DNA from: Ecdyonurus torrentis
Taxonomy: Eukaryota > Arthropoda > Insecta > Ephemeroptera > Heptageniidae
Assembly: GCA_949318235.1 (NCBI GenBank)
Contig: OX439136.1
Span: 11,000,313 to 11,064,312 of the forward strand
Length of the DNA: 64,000 bases
Direction: 5' to 3'
Position 1 is the stretch's first letter. The number at the start of each line of letters is the position of its first letter. A program made the position numbers and the translations under genes. Of the stretch, positions 49,183 through 60,684 are shown piece after piece. A model generated the notes under the pieces. The model had not been told where the DNA came from, made no database searches, and worked only from the letters and a program-made list of their open reading frames with translations.

Positions 49183-49422
49183 ATGTTTTTGATAATATTG
49201 ATTGATTTTGTCAGGGAAGCATGCAAATGTTATCTAGATGAGGGAGTTTCTACTTCAAAACAAGTCGATTTACTTTGCAAGTATTACTTATCGTCCACTT
49301 TAATTAACTTGGAAAGATTTCCTAACACGCTCTTCAATATTTTGACCTGTTTCTCTTTGATTTTTAAAAGTTCTTATATAAGAACGATCAAAAATAAATA
49401 CGTTTTATTAGCTCAATTTTAG
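49183..49422 (+). other. Unassigned 79-codon open frame (weak exon candidate)
   Basis: I do not recognise it. Unlike most frames here it is not a simple repeat and has mixed composition with charged residues (FVREACKCYLDEG, SKQVDLLCKYY, NLERFPNT). TTTTGTCAG at about 49207-49215 could act as a splice acceptor. No second exon or conserved domain was found. It may be chance or decayed transposon sequence. Confidence 0.15.
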
Positions 49423-49503
49423 TAATATTTTTTATTCAAATCAACATAATTTATGCTATATTGTATAGTATATTACATATTATTTTAGCAATATTGATTA
49501 ATA

Positions 49504-49829
49504 AAGGAACAACTGTTTCGAGGCCGACTTAAAGCAATTTTGCTTACATCTGCTTCCGTTTTGACGTACTGCGCATGCATAGACCGCTTATGTTTACTCA
49601 AAATGCAGAAAAGGAAGTGCCGGAAGAGGAAACCACGTGACGGTAAAAGTGGGAGAAAAGTTGGTGCCAGCAGCACCTGAGCTACCTCCCACTTTTACCA
49701 TCACTTGGTTTCCTATTCCAGCACTTCCTTTTTCGCATTTTGAGTAAACGTAAGCGGTCATAGTAATTCAAAACGGTAGCGGATGTGAGTGAAATCGCTT
49801 AAAGTCAGCCTCAAAACAGTTGTTCCTAA
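49504..49829. mobile_element. Hairpin MITE family D, full-length copy
   Basis: Outer arms AGGAACAACTGTTT... and their mirror ending AAACAGTTGTTCCT extend the inner hairpin shared with 30040 and 58883 (AAACCACGTGACGGTAAAAG and mirror). The left outer arm carries ACTGCGCATGC. About 326 bp in which nearly the whole length folds back. Non-coding. Confidence 0.82.
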
Positions 49830-50785
49830 GTAAATTATTTTCGCATAGCATTATTATTTATGTTACTTTAAAATAGCAGCATTCATGCTATATAATAAAA
49901 TTTTATGCCATATAATTTATATAATGTCTTCTTTCCTTGATTGTAAAATAACAGATTTTCTTTATAGAATTTAGAATTTTATATATTATTCAAAATCGTT
50001 TGAAGACGTAAGTAATTTTTACTAATTTTTATTACTAAAAAAATTGTCAAATGTAATTTCTGCTTCTATTTACTATTGTTTTACATTTTAAATGTATTAA
50101 AAATTAAAATATAAGCTGGGATTTGGGGGTGGGAGACTCCACTTCAAGACGTTATGAAAAAAATCCCATGTAGTCATTTTTGTGTAAAGCAAAGAAAATT
50201 TTGTTTATATAATTTTATTATTTTTTTTTTTTACTGCGTGCACATTAATGCTTCGACCACGCATCCATCACTGCTTAACTTTGAAACTCTGTATAGAAAC
50301 TAAATTCTAGATTATATGATAAACAGCATATTATTATAAACACAAAATCTTTACTTTATATAGTAAGCACGTTATTAAAATTCATTGAAATATGCGTAAA
50401 AAAGAAGAAAAAAAAGTATCCTTAAAGTTATGCAACAAGTTAAACACACATTCACTACCACCTATTTAAATAACATGGGATCATATTTAAAATCTCAAAT
50501 AAAAGTTGCTTCAACTATTAGATTGTAACTTTGAAATACTACTGAGAATATATTATTATTTTAGGACATTTTGCATCTCAAGAAAAAAAAATCGAAACGC
50601 AGTAAGACGGTTTTTCTGAATGCATTCAATGGCAACTTTTTGTACCTTTTAAAAATCAAATTTTTTATTTAAGCCTCTTTTCTATAAAATCAATATTATA
50701 ATCTTTGCAACATAGAACGAAGAGCGACTTAAAACTTATTTCAAATGCTATTATTATATTTGTATATATCATTGGTACCTTCTTT

Positions 50786-50818
<33 letters not shown>

Positions 50819-51869
50819 TTTTTTATAAACCGAGAAACTTTTTTTCTTCCTTGTCAAATTTTAAAATGGAATTAAATTATACCTTAATTCTTTTATATTG
50901 TATTACTTTATATTTCACATATTTAAGTTGAATAATAGTAATAATCTAAATATATTTGAAAATAAAATTGTCATTTTTTCTTTTTTTAATTATTTTTAAA
51001 ATATTTGAAAACTTGCAATTATTTTATAGGCATGCAGTTGTATTGTGAAAAGAAAAGAAACAAAATCGATTGAAATGAAAATTACACATTTCACATTTTT
51101 TTCTCTCTCGGTCCCTAGTTAGCTTACAGAATGAATATTTTTCCTTGTGTATCTCAAAAGTATATATATGAAAAAAAATCCAAATTAAGTATTCTTCTCA
51201 GATCACTAATGAGGATCTAAAAGCGGACTCAGTTTGTATGAGTAACTTCAGTTTTTTTTTTTTTTTTTTCTACGAGAAAATAAGTTGTTTTATATGTTAT
51301 AATAAAATGTTCCAATTTTGATATGATACTTGGTTTTACCAACAAAACCAGTGTCTCTGAAATATGAGCAACATAGCAATCTATAGAAACAAAATAAGAC
51401 ATAATTATATTTTAACAAACAATCAGATTTTTTTCTACTAGTGAACAATGGTCCGATTTAATTATTATAGAAAGGCTATGGATTTTTTTCCTTTCCTTTC
51501 TCATTTTTTTTAAAATCACATTATTATTATTATGGATGAAATCCCTAACATCTTCGTATTACCTCATCGTGCACTTTTTTTATTCCACCTCTGTTCCATT
51601 TAATTACACTGTTTGCACATAGTGGCTACAACATAATTAAACAATTAAAAAAAAATCTTTCTTTTCCCCCTCTTCATTTGTTTTTTCAAGCAATGAAAAA
51701 AGAGAGTAACGAGACAGAAAATTTGAAGTAAAGGGTGCATTCACACATTAACAAATAAAATAAATAAGAAATACGTACTTTGCATATCAACATAATTATT
51801 TCCAATTTAATGCTTTTGATGATTTGCCGCACAATGTTACGAAAAGCAAAATGAAAACATATCATAGCA
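49830..51869. other. Long AT-rich stretch, no recognised gene
   Basis: Contains an impure (AG)n at 50786-50818 and T-runs near 50220 and 51254. No gene recognised. Confidence 0.6.
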
Positions 51870-51870
51870 T

Positions 51871-52060
51871 AGTTCGTTTTGCAAACTACACACAAATATT
51901 GAGCTAGCTTTGATAATTTTCCTATGTTATTCATTCGTTTAAACCTTAAGACTTTATAAGAATGAACGAAACTTGAAGAAAAAAAAAAATGCTAAATAGC
52001 GACATATTTTTATTGGTTCAAAAATGCTCAGCCACTGAATGTTTTTTTTTTTTTTTTTTT
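51871..52060 (+). mobile_element. MITE family H, copy 4, right end lost
   Basis: Starts AGTTCGTTTTGCAAACTACA, then CACAAATATTGAGCTAGCTT as in copy 1. Identity fades in a T-run after 52040 and the opposite end was not found. Confidence 0.65.
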
Positions 52061-53410
52061 TTTTAAAGCTTTAAAGATATTGTTAAAAAGCTTCATTAAC
52101 ATACTCATAATATGGTAAATATATGTGGATGTCATTTGATTGAGTTAGGTTATCCAAGTAGATTATCTGCTGAAAATAACTTTTTTTGTATAAATTGTAC
52201 ATTTTTGCATTTTTGTATATATTTACTTACTTTTAGATTTAAACAAAAAAATAAATATACATATTTTACAGAATATTTTTGTATAAATTGCTATACATAC
52301 GTAAGTAGCTGTTATGGAATAACCTATACATGAATATATATCTCAAGAATTATACTTGTATAAAGTTTAACATTGTTATCACCGCTAAAACACACGTTTA
52401 AAATTAAAGTGGAAACGCTGGAAAGAAGTTAGTATGTAAATTAGCTACAATGAAATAACAGTTTAATATATTAAAGTAATGTAAATTTACTGGATGTATT
52501 TTATACGATCTTTTTATTACATAGAAAAATAGAGGGAACATGCTAAAACATGTTTAAAAAACACACGAACCTGTTTTAAAATAATTAATTAATCATATAT
52601 TATAAACATAAAAAATTAGTAAAATTGTTTGTATTATATTTTTAATAATATTTTCTTTGCTGTTTCTTTCGTGTTCTCTCTCTCTCTTTCTCCTAGCAAG
52701 AGGCTAACATTTTTTTGCCAATACTTACTTTTATTTATTTTTGTTACAATCAGTGGCATAATTGCATGATAACGTCACATTTTTATTACCTGTAGAAATA
52801 AAATATTTAATGTATAGAAAAAAGTCAAAGTGGCTTGAAAAAAAAAAAAAAAATTAGTGGAAGGAAATAAAAAAAAAAAAAAAAAAAAAAGGCAAAAGAT
52901 AAAAAATGAAGCATTCAATATTAATGTTGTACAGCAAAATTACTTTTCACCTTTAAAGGTGTAAAACTTGACTGCAAAAATAGTCAGTTCTACAACAAAG
53001 TAACTCATGAGAAGCCAAACGGCATAGTAAGATCCTAGAAGTCGAATAACAAAGTTTCAAATTATTTATTAGAACTTTTTTCCGTAATATTATACTGTAC
53101 ATAATATTTTCATGAATTTTACATCTCTTTATTTAAAAATATTCATAGTGTGTCAACATTATGAACGAGTTAAGTTTTCGAGTTTTGGTTGATATCTTGT
53201 AACCTGTAATGTTTTTGTTTTTTTTATATAAATATATTAAATTTACCTAATTTACATTAAATTAAATTGGACCATACAAAAGTTACAAAACATTAAACCA
53301 TTACCACCTTAAAGTAACAGCTACAAAACATAGCACCGAAACTAACCAGAATAATGAAAATGAGCTTACAATAATAAAATAATTCAAACATAGTAAATCC
53401 ATACATAAAA

Positions 53411-53416
<6 letters not shown>
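52061..53416. other. AT-rich stretch, no recognised gene
   Basis: A-runs near 52838-52852 and 52869-52890. No gene or repeat family recognised. Confidence 0.55.
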
Positions 53417-53508
<92 letters not shown>

Positions 53509-53516
53509 TACACACA
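53417..53516. repeat. (TA)n-(CA)n compound microsatellite
   Basis: TA run to about 53494, then CA units. Confidence 0.97.
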
Positions 53517-53654
53517 GAATATTAAAGTAAAACCTAAAAGCCTGAATTAAACGCAACATTGAATTACTCTCACCCTTTTGTTTTATTTGTAAGGACATAA
53601 AGGTCGCTGTTTATCTATCACTCTTAATTTGCAAAAAAAAAAAAAAAAAAAAAA

Positions 53655-54600
<946 letters not shown>

Positions 54601-54657
54601 AAATAAATAAATAATCGTCTTTATTAAAAAAAAAAAAAAGCATAAAGGAAAATGCAA
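54601..54657 (-). mobile_element. Possible LINE tail cut by a MITE
   Basis: Minus strand reads AATAAAGACGATTATTTATT after an internal T-run, like the LINE tails elsewhere. The upstream part is displaced by the family S element at 54658. Confidence 0.4.
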
Positions 54658-54869
54658 TTAAAGGCGTATAACACCTTGAACAAAAAAGTTGCGTAATATC
54701 CTAAGAAACCTGAAAATCAACGTTGATTTGCCTGACGTCAGTGACCGGCAGCGGCATTTTGTGAATGTAAAATAAATTAGAAATCAATGACTCCGGCCAA
54801 ATCAACGTTGATTTTCAGTTTTGTTAGGATATTACGCAACTTTTTTGTTCAAGGTGTTCTACACCTTAA
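54658..54869. mobile_element. TTAA-flanked palindromic MITE, family S, copy 2
   Basis: About 212 bp with TTAA at both ends. Arms TTAAAGGCGTATAACACC and GGTGTTCTACACCTTAA, then ACAAAAAAGTTGCGTAATAT and its mirror. TGACGTCA at 54733-54740. Shares AATCAACGTTGATTT with copy 1 at 46.2 kb. Confidence 0.85.
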
Positions 54870-55306
54870 AGTGTTTTATACTTTTCTTTTTGTTAATTAA
54901 CCTTTACGGATACTAAATATGTATTATGAATGTTATTGAGAGAATGAAAGAAGTAAAGAATTTTTTAATTAAGTATTTAATTTTAGCTACCTATGTAACA
55001 AATTGCTTCTTCAAAACTTTGAATTTTTATTTTTCCTTTAAAACTTAAAATTAACAGCCTGTAGCAAATAAATGAGTGTGATTTTTTTTCTTTTAGTGGA
55101 TAACTTTAAATGTTATATATTTTTGAAATAATTAAAATTAATAACAGTTTTAAATTAAGCTATTTTAATTGTTAACAATCAAATAACAAGTTAGCAATTG
55201 GGTTTAGCTATATTTTAATTGTTTCGATTTGGAAATATTACACTGTTATATGTGGTTAAATAATTTAAACTTTAATGGATATTGCCGATGATATATATTT
55301 TTTAAT
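54870..55306. other. AT-rich stretch without recognised gene
   Basis: Nothing recognised. Confidence 0.55.
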
Positions 55307-55315
55307 ATTTTATAC

Positions 55316-55559
55316 CAAGGTCCATATAATAAAGAGGTTGAGCGCAGCACAAAACTCGCGCAGTTGATTTTATTTTGTGATGGATGTACTTGATTCTAAG
55401 CCAATACGATGCCGTTCACCAGCGTTCACCAGTTACGTCACTGATAAGGTGAATCAAAATACACCCGGTGATATGACGTCTTTGGTGAATTCCTTTAAGC
55501 TGCGCGACCTTGGCCAAAACTTTTCCAGGAGCATCTAACCTCTTATATAATGGACCTTG
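55316..55559. mobile_element. DNA transposon MITE with perfect 9-bp target duplication
   Basis: Flanked by ATTTTATAC at 55307-55315 and 55560-55568, identical. Terminal inverted repeat CAAGGTCCATATAATAAAGA against a right end mirroring CAAGGTCCATTATATAAGAG. A duplication of 9 bp points to Mutator-like or Merlin-like transposition. The family could not be fixed. The interior is GC-richer, with repeated GTTCACCAG and GGTGAATT motifs. Non-coding, 244 bp. Confidence 0.87.
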
Positions 55560-55639
55560 ATTTTATACGAGTAAATCACTTAAAATGTTGCCAAGTTTCA
55601 TTTGAAGTTAAACTTTTTTTTTTAAAAAAAAGGTCTCAT

Positions 55640-55795
55640 ACTGCTATACGATAAGTAGCTATACGGATCTCTTTACCTTTTCAGTATAACATGCAATATG
55701 TGATTGAACATGTAACAAGACCAATACTTGTTGTAACATATTTGTATAATGTTGCTTTGAACTGCCTGGGCCAATATAAATATTGATATTTCCAA
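55640..55795 (+). mobile_element. LINE 3'-UTR remnant
   Basis: TTTGAACTGCCTGGGCCAAT matches the 3' end of the decayed LINE at 31.9 kb, followed by ATAAATATTGATATTTCC. No coding sequence remains. Confidence 0.6.
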
Positions 55796-55901
55796 CCGCG
55801 CTTCGCCAGTAAGATAATTTCAAATTTGAAAATAAATCTATAAATTTATCAATCTTATATTATAAATAATATTGCGTTGTTTTTAAGTGAATATTATACC
55901 A

Positions 55902-56199
55902 AATAGGATGTATCCATACATAATATTTAACGCGCTTTGACGCCATACTGGAGCGATGAACAACATTGTTCAGCATAGGATAAACTTAGTTTTGGGTTAT
56001 TTTCTATGGAAAATCGGTCCATTTTTTGTTATTATTCTTCTTCTCACATACTTGAGATACTAATATGGGCAGCATCAATGCTCTCAAAAATATTGCTTAG
56101 TATTTTTAAACTTGAAAACTGTGTCGTTTTCCTATGCGGACCATGTTATTGAGTGATAAAGCATGGCATTGACTTAAACATGAATGCATAGACCCTATA
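55902..56199 (+). mobile_element. TA-flanked MITE, family G, copy 4
   Basis: Ends AATAGGATGTATCCATACA and ATGCATAGACCCTATA. The left TA has decayed. The right end is followed within four bases by a (TC)n tract. Confidence 0.8.
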
Positions 56200-56201
56200 C
56201 C

Positions 56202-56202
<1 letters not shown>

Positions 56203-56273
<71 letters not shown>
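56203..56273. repeat. (TC)n microsatellite
   Basis: Pure TC run of about 71 bp. Confidence 0.97.
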
Positions 56274-56274
<1 letters not shown>

Positions 56275-56691
56275 AAACGAGGACGTTCTATTTTTTGTTT
56301 CAATTTCCATGACTCATTATTTTCTTGTGTTTTCAATTACCATTAATAGGCAATTAAAAAATACAAGTGCAGCAATTTCCTATGCATTATATACTTGTGA
56401 ATACACTTTAATGTAGATTGCTCATTATAACGTTCATACTGTAGAAAAACAAATCTATATTATATAATATATTTTATAAACTATTGTTAATATTAATTTT
56501 TATGCGAAGTTTGAAGGGGAGGGGGTGTAGAACTTAAAATAATATATACATATTTTAATATCGTTATATTTTATGATAATTTAGTAAAAAAAAAAAAAAA
56601 TATCAGTATTTTAACCTTTGGTATTTCACTCAGACTTTATATACTCGTACATATCAAGTTATTATATTATACTTTTAACTAAATGAGGTAT

Positions 56692-56697
<6 letters not shown>
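56274..56697. other. AT-rich stretch without recognised gene
   Basis: A-run near 56586-56600. Nothing else recognised. Confidence 0.55.

Positions 56698-56764
<67 letters not shown>
56698..56764. repeat. (GA)n microsatellite
   Basis: Pure GA run of about 67 bp. Confidence 0.97.
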
Positions 56765-56769
<5 letters not shown>

Positions 56770-57054
56770 ACATCCTATACATTATGCCCACTGGGTGTCA
56801 CATGTATTACTCTATATGGATATGGATACAATTTCTCTTCCTCCTCCTATTTTCATTGATGAAATAGTAAAATGTCTAAAGGGAAAAAAATAATGATTGA
56901 ATGGTTCGTTTTTTTCTTTACCAAAAGAAAAATAAATAAAATTTCAAAATATGTATTTAAAAATTCTTGTTCATATAATTTTTTTTTAAAGAATATTTAA
57001 ATTTTCAAAAAAAAAAAAAAAAAAAAAAAAAAATCCAAATGCAATTATTTTTTA
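56765..57054. other. AT-rich stretch with poly(A)
   Basis: A-run at about 57008-57033. No gene recognised. Confidence 0.55.
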
Positions 57055-57830
57055 TATCGGTGCCAAACTTTGGTCACGTTATGATTTTTTGTAACTTCGT
57101 TACGTTTCATTACTTTACGAAAAAGTAGTACCACTACGTTACTTGTTACAGTTTTTGAAAAGTAATGATACTACGTTTCTCACAACTCTTAAAAGTAGAG
57201 CAGTTACTTTTAGCGTTACATACTTTAGTTTATTTACTCCCAATATTTTCAAAAGTTGAAGAAAATAATGATGTTAATTGTTTTTTGACAAAGTATAAAT
57301 AGAAATATTTAAATAAAAATCAAAACAGCATTTTTTAATATACAGTATAATAACGATCACACACACACGCAAAAAAAAAAAATATATATAATTTTAGTTA
57401 CGTATTCTAATTTTATTAAGATAAACACTTTTGAGTTATTATGAGCAACTAAAAGAATACATTGTAGTATGTTATTAACAATAGCTATTTTTAGTGGTTT
57501 TGAGTCATTTTCAGCAATTTTAAGTTAAATTAGCTATTGTTAATAATTTGCTAAAATGCATTATCTTAGCTGTTTATAAAATATCTCATAAACAAAAATG
57601 TTTATCTCAAATAAGTTAGGTTTCGTAACTAAAGTAATGCACCCCTTTTATTGAGTGCGTTTCAAAGCTTAAAAAATGTTAGAAAATTGTGTCGTTACAT
57701 GTTAAAAATTACTTGAAAAAGTAACACGTAACCGTTACTCGTTAATGCTACTAAAAAGTAATGATGTGTACGTTACATTATTTTTTAACAAAAAGTAATG
57801 AAATTACTTAACGTCATTCCTACCCAAGTC
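57055..57830. mobile_element. hAT-like element with GTTAC subterminal repeats
   Basis: Dense GTTAC/GTAAC/AGTAAT motifs in both orientations at the two ends (57075-57215 and 57690-57815). The right end CATTCCTACCCAAG mirrors a TTGGGTAGGAATG start, a wording common among hAT ends. The left end is poorly preserved and no target duplication was found. The middle is AT-rich and non-coding. Confidence 0.5.
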
Positions 57831-57892
57831 TGATCAATGCATATACTACTATATTTCAAATTTGAATTATTTTACTGGTTAATAGTTATTAT

Positions 57893-58483
57893 TAGAGAGC
57901 GCAAATTTAGTCGATCATTTTGACAAAATAGTCGACTATAAAGTCAATGATTTTTGGTGCACATAGTCGATAAATAGTCGATTTTATAAAAAAAACGTCG
58001 AAAAAAGTCGAATTTTTTATATATAATTTTATATAAAAAGAATGATAAAAAAGGGATTTTGTGAGTAAAATTTAATTTAATGTTTAACAGAAATTTTAGT
58101 ATCTAAATACTCAAATTGGCCGAGCGTGTCCTTATCTTGTAAGTAGTATCTAGTTTTTCTAATTTTCAATTTTTGGCAGAAAAGAAAATAAATTTATTGA
58201 ATCAATATAATAATTTTTTTTTAGTATAGTAAATTTTTATAAAAAAAAATTATAATTTCAAATAATTTGATACGTTTTTACTAGAAATTTCCTTAAAAAC
58301 GTAAAAAAGTGCAAAATAGTCTACAAATAGTCGATTTTTTGTGAAATAGTCACTAAGCTCGAAATAGTCGATTTTTTTATTGGTTTAAAATGCGCCATTT
58401 GTTGAGATCGGTGGAGATATGAAATAAAACTAGCAATAGTCGACATAATGACAATAGTCGAAAAACTATTTTTGCGCTCTCTA
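57893..58483. mobile_element. hAT-like MITE with AGTCGA subterminal repeats
   Basis: Ends TAGAGAGCGCAAATTTAGTC and GACTATTTTTGCGCTCTCTA-like mirror. Flanks GTTATTAT and GTTATTTT agree at 7 of 8 positions, an aged 8-bp duplication as in hAT elements. At least ten TAGTCGA-type motifs crowd both ends and would suit transposase binding. About 591 bp, non-coding. Confidence 0.8.
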
Positions 58484-58798
58484 GTTATTTTTATTACTTT
58501 ACTGTAATAATTGTGTTTCTTAATTGCTTAGTTTAATTACTAAGACAAATAAACCTGAAGTTATTTAAATCCTCATAAGTATACATTATAATATATTTAT
58601 ACATACATATTGATAACACCAAGGCTTGTTATAATTTTAATTTTGATAACACCAATGCCTGGATTAATAAATTTCTTAATCACTTAATCAAACTTAAGTA
58701 ACTTAATCGTTACATGGAACTTTATTTCTAAAACATAAATATGAACTTGTAAAACAACGCTCAATATTTATGAACTTAATATTTAGAACTTTAACCAG

Positions 58799-58800
<2 letters not shown>
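58484..58800. other. AT-rich stretch without recognised gene
   Basis: Local repeat of GATAACACCAA near 58611-58655. No gene recognised. Confidence 0.5.

Positions 58801-58880
<80 letters not shown>
58801..58880. repeat. (AG)n microsatellite, left flank of hairpin element
   Basis: Pure AG run of 80 bp ending directly at the family D element. Confidence 0.98.
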
Positions 58881-58882
<2 letters not shown>

Positions 58883-58885
<3 letters not shown>

Positions 58886-59169
58886 TTATGTTTACTCACA
58901 AAATGCGGAAGAGGAGGTGGCGGAAGAGGAAACTATGTGACGGTAAAAGTGGGAGAAAAGTGGGTGCCAGCTGCAAGCTAGGCCTGAGCCACCTCCCACT
59001 TTTAACGTCACGTGGTTTCCTCTTCCGGCACTTCCTTTTCTACATTTTGAGTAAACATAAGCGGTCCAGGCCTAGCTTGCTGCTGGCACCAACTTTTCTC
59101 CCACTTTTGCCGTCACGTGGTTTCCTCCTCCGGCCACTTCCTTTTCCGCTTTTTGAGTAAACATAAACA
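58883..59169. mobile_element. Hairpin MITE family D, three-arm copy in an (AG)n tract
   Basis: Left arm (TTTATGTTTACTCACAAAAT... GTGACGGTAAAAGTGGGAG), its inverted partner to about 59060, then a second inverted right arm from AGGCCTAGCTTGCTGCTGGC to 59169. The extra arm may be a partial duplication or gene-conversion product. Same-orientation AG runs lie on both sides, indicating insertion into the microsatellite. Open frames across it are not genes. Confidence 0.8.
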
Positions 59170-59172
59170 ATC

Positions 59173-59175
<3 letters not shown>

Positions 59176-59220
<45 letters not shown>
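59176..59220. repeat. (AG)n microsatellite, right flank of hairpin element
   Basis: Pure AG run in the same phase orientation as the left flank. Confidence 0.97.
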
Positions 59221-59221
<1 letters not shown>

Positions 59222-59843
59222 AAAAAATAACTATTTTGAAATATAAAACTATAAAACATAATTTAATATTAAAATTTTAATATACTGTATTTGAAAATAT
59301 AATTACAAATTTATTCATTTGAATATTGGCTTTATAAAATGTTATAAATGAAGTGGTGCAAATTTTTATTCCTTCATAAGTTTAGTTTCATAATACAAGT
59401 TCAAGTTTTGTCTTACATATTTTATTTCTTTTAAGTTTTGTTCCTTCATGATAGTCAAAATAAACGAAGATGAATGTTAAAAATAAAGCTAAAATTCATG
59501 TCTGCCGTTTTCTTTTCTAAAAGCAAACTTTTTAAACCCTCAATACCTCATAAGAAGTATAAAACTGAAGATATAAATTTTCAATAATAAGTCTTGTAAG
59601 TACGCATTTTTTTTTTAAAGAAAATTTTATAAAAAAAAAATTCTTTTTTAAATTCTTTTAAATAATGGTAAATCTATAAGATTTTTTGCTGTTGTAACAT
59701 TCAGTTATAAACAGCTGTTAATAGCTTCATTTTTAATAACAAAGAACTACTAATATAAAGTAATGTTCAAGGAGCACATTTTTTACATTTTTTACATCAA
59801 TAAATTTATTTAGATTTCATTTTTTTCTTTTTATAATGTTGTA

Positions 59844-59848
<5 letters not shown>
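59221..59848. other. AT-rich stretch without recognised gene
   Basis: Nothing recognised. Confidence 0.55.

Positions 59849-59934
<86 letters not shown>
59849..59934. repeat. (GT)n-(AT)n compound microsatellite
   Basis: GT run to 59886, then AT run to the left inverted repeat. Confidence 0.97.
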
Positions 59935-59937
<3 letters not shown>

Positions 59938-60146
59938 AAGAAATTTTCTCGGTGAAATAGAATTATTGTCTTACCTTCTGTGAAGACACTGGGCTTTACA
60001 CTCGCTGCTATCACTATTTTAAATAACAATGAAAAAATAATAGTCACTTTGTACATAATTATAAAAACACTCAATTCACAGTCTTTTTAAAAATTACATA
60101 GCTATGTTATTTACACACAAAGAGAAAATTTTTAGAAGCAATAGAA

Positions 60147-60350
60147 ATGGCAAGAAGGAAAAATGAAACAATTATCAGTCAACCAAGTTTTGAATTGCCA
60201 CGCATTTGGATCCCCCTTTTGAAACCATTTGATAAGAAAGTACCATATAATCGTACTAAAAATAAAGTCAACGTTTCGCTTGCACCTGACGAGGCGCGTA
60301 CGCCCTCTCCTCCCCTCAGGAGGTCAGCACGGCAGAGAGTGAGAGTTTAG
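60147..60350 (+). CDS. Short ORF in inverted-repeat element, probable retroelement C-terminus
   Basis: A 67-residue frame beginning MARRKNETIISQPSF and ending SPPLRRSARQRVRV. The proline-then-RRSARxRV ending resembles C-termini of retroelement polyproteins, but no catalytic motif is present. It is far shorter than any retroelement polymerase, so it is at best the last piece of one. The start codon may be accidental. The stop is followed after nine bases by the hammerhead-like motif. Confidence 0.3.
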   Translation: MARRKNETIISQPSFELPRIWIPLLKPFDKKVPYNRTKNKVNVSLAPDEARTPSPPLRRSARQRVRV

Positions 60351-60359
60351 TTTTCAGTT

Positions 60360-60417
60360 CTGAGGAAGGAGACAGACAGTATGTATCATTTGTGATATAT
60401 AGTCTCCGAAAACGTTA
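60360..60417 (+). ncRNA. Candidate minimal hammerhead ribozyme
   Basis: CTGAGGA (60360-60366) fits the hammerhead core CUGANGA. GGAGAC (60368-60373) pairs with GTCTCC (60402-60407) as stem II, continued after an internal loop by a 9-bp stem (60380-60388 with 60393-60401) capped by TTTG. GAAA (60408-60411) completes the core. AACGTT (60411-60416) would make a two-pair stem III, with cleavage after the next base. One extra A (60367) precedes stem II and stem I is weak (about three pairs). Minimal hammerheads with very short stem III are known from Penelope-like elements. Confidence 0.4.
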
Positions 60418-60639
60418 AACATTGTGTGTAAATAACATAGCTATGTAATTTTTAAAAAGACTGTGAATTGAGTGTTTTTATAATTATGTACAAAGTGACT
60501 ATTATTTTTTCATTGTTATTTAAAATAGTGATAGCAGCGAGTGTAAAGCCCAGTGTCTTCACAGAAGGTAAGACAATAATTCTATTTCACCGAGAAAATT
60601 TCTTATCATCATGCAACCTCGCTCGAAATTCAACATTCG

Positions 60640-60641
<2 letters not shown>

Positions 60642-60680
<39 letters not shown>
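60642..60680. repeat. (AT)n microsatellite
   Basis: AT run about 30 bp after the right inverted repeat. Confidence 0.95.

Positions 60681-60684
<4 letters not shown>

Larger units (their letters stand above)
59933..60609 (+). mobile_element. Inverted-repeat retroelement fragment, possibly Penelope-like
   Basis: Two arms of about 188 bp (59933-60120 and 60422-60609) are inverted and appear identical. Open frames starting MSVFIIMYKVTIIF occur in both arms only because of that. The roughly 300-bp spacer holds a coding-like end (60147-60350) and a hammerhead-like motif (60360-60417). Inverted duplication of ends and hammerhead motifs are both known for Penelope-like elements. The family call is inference: no reverse transcriptase or GIY-YIG domain is present. 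Confidence 0.45.
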
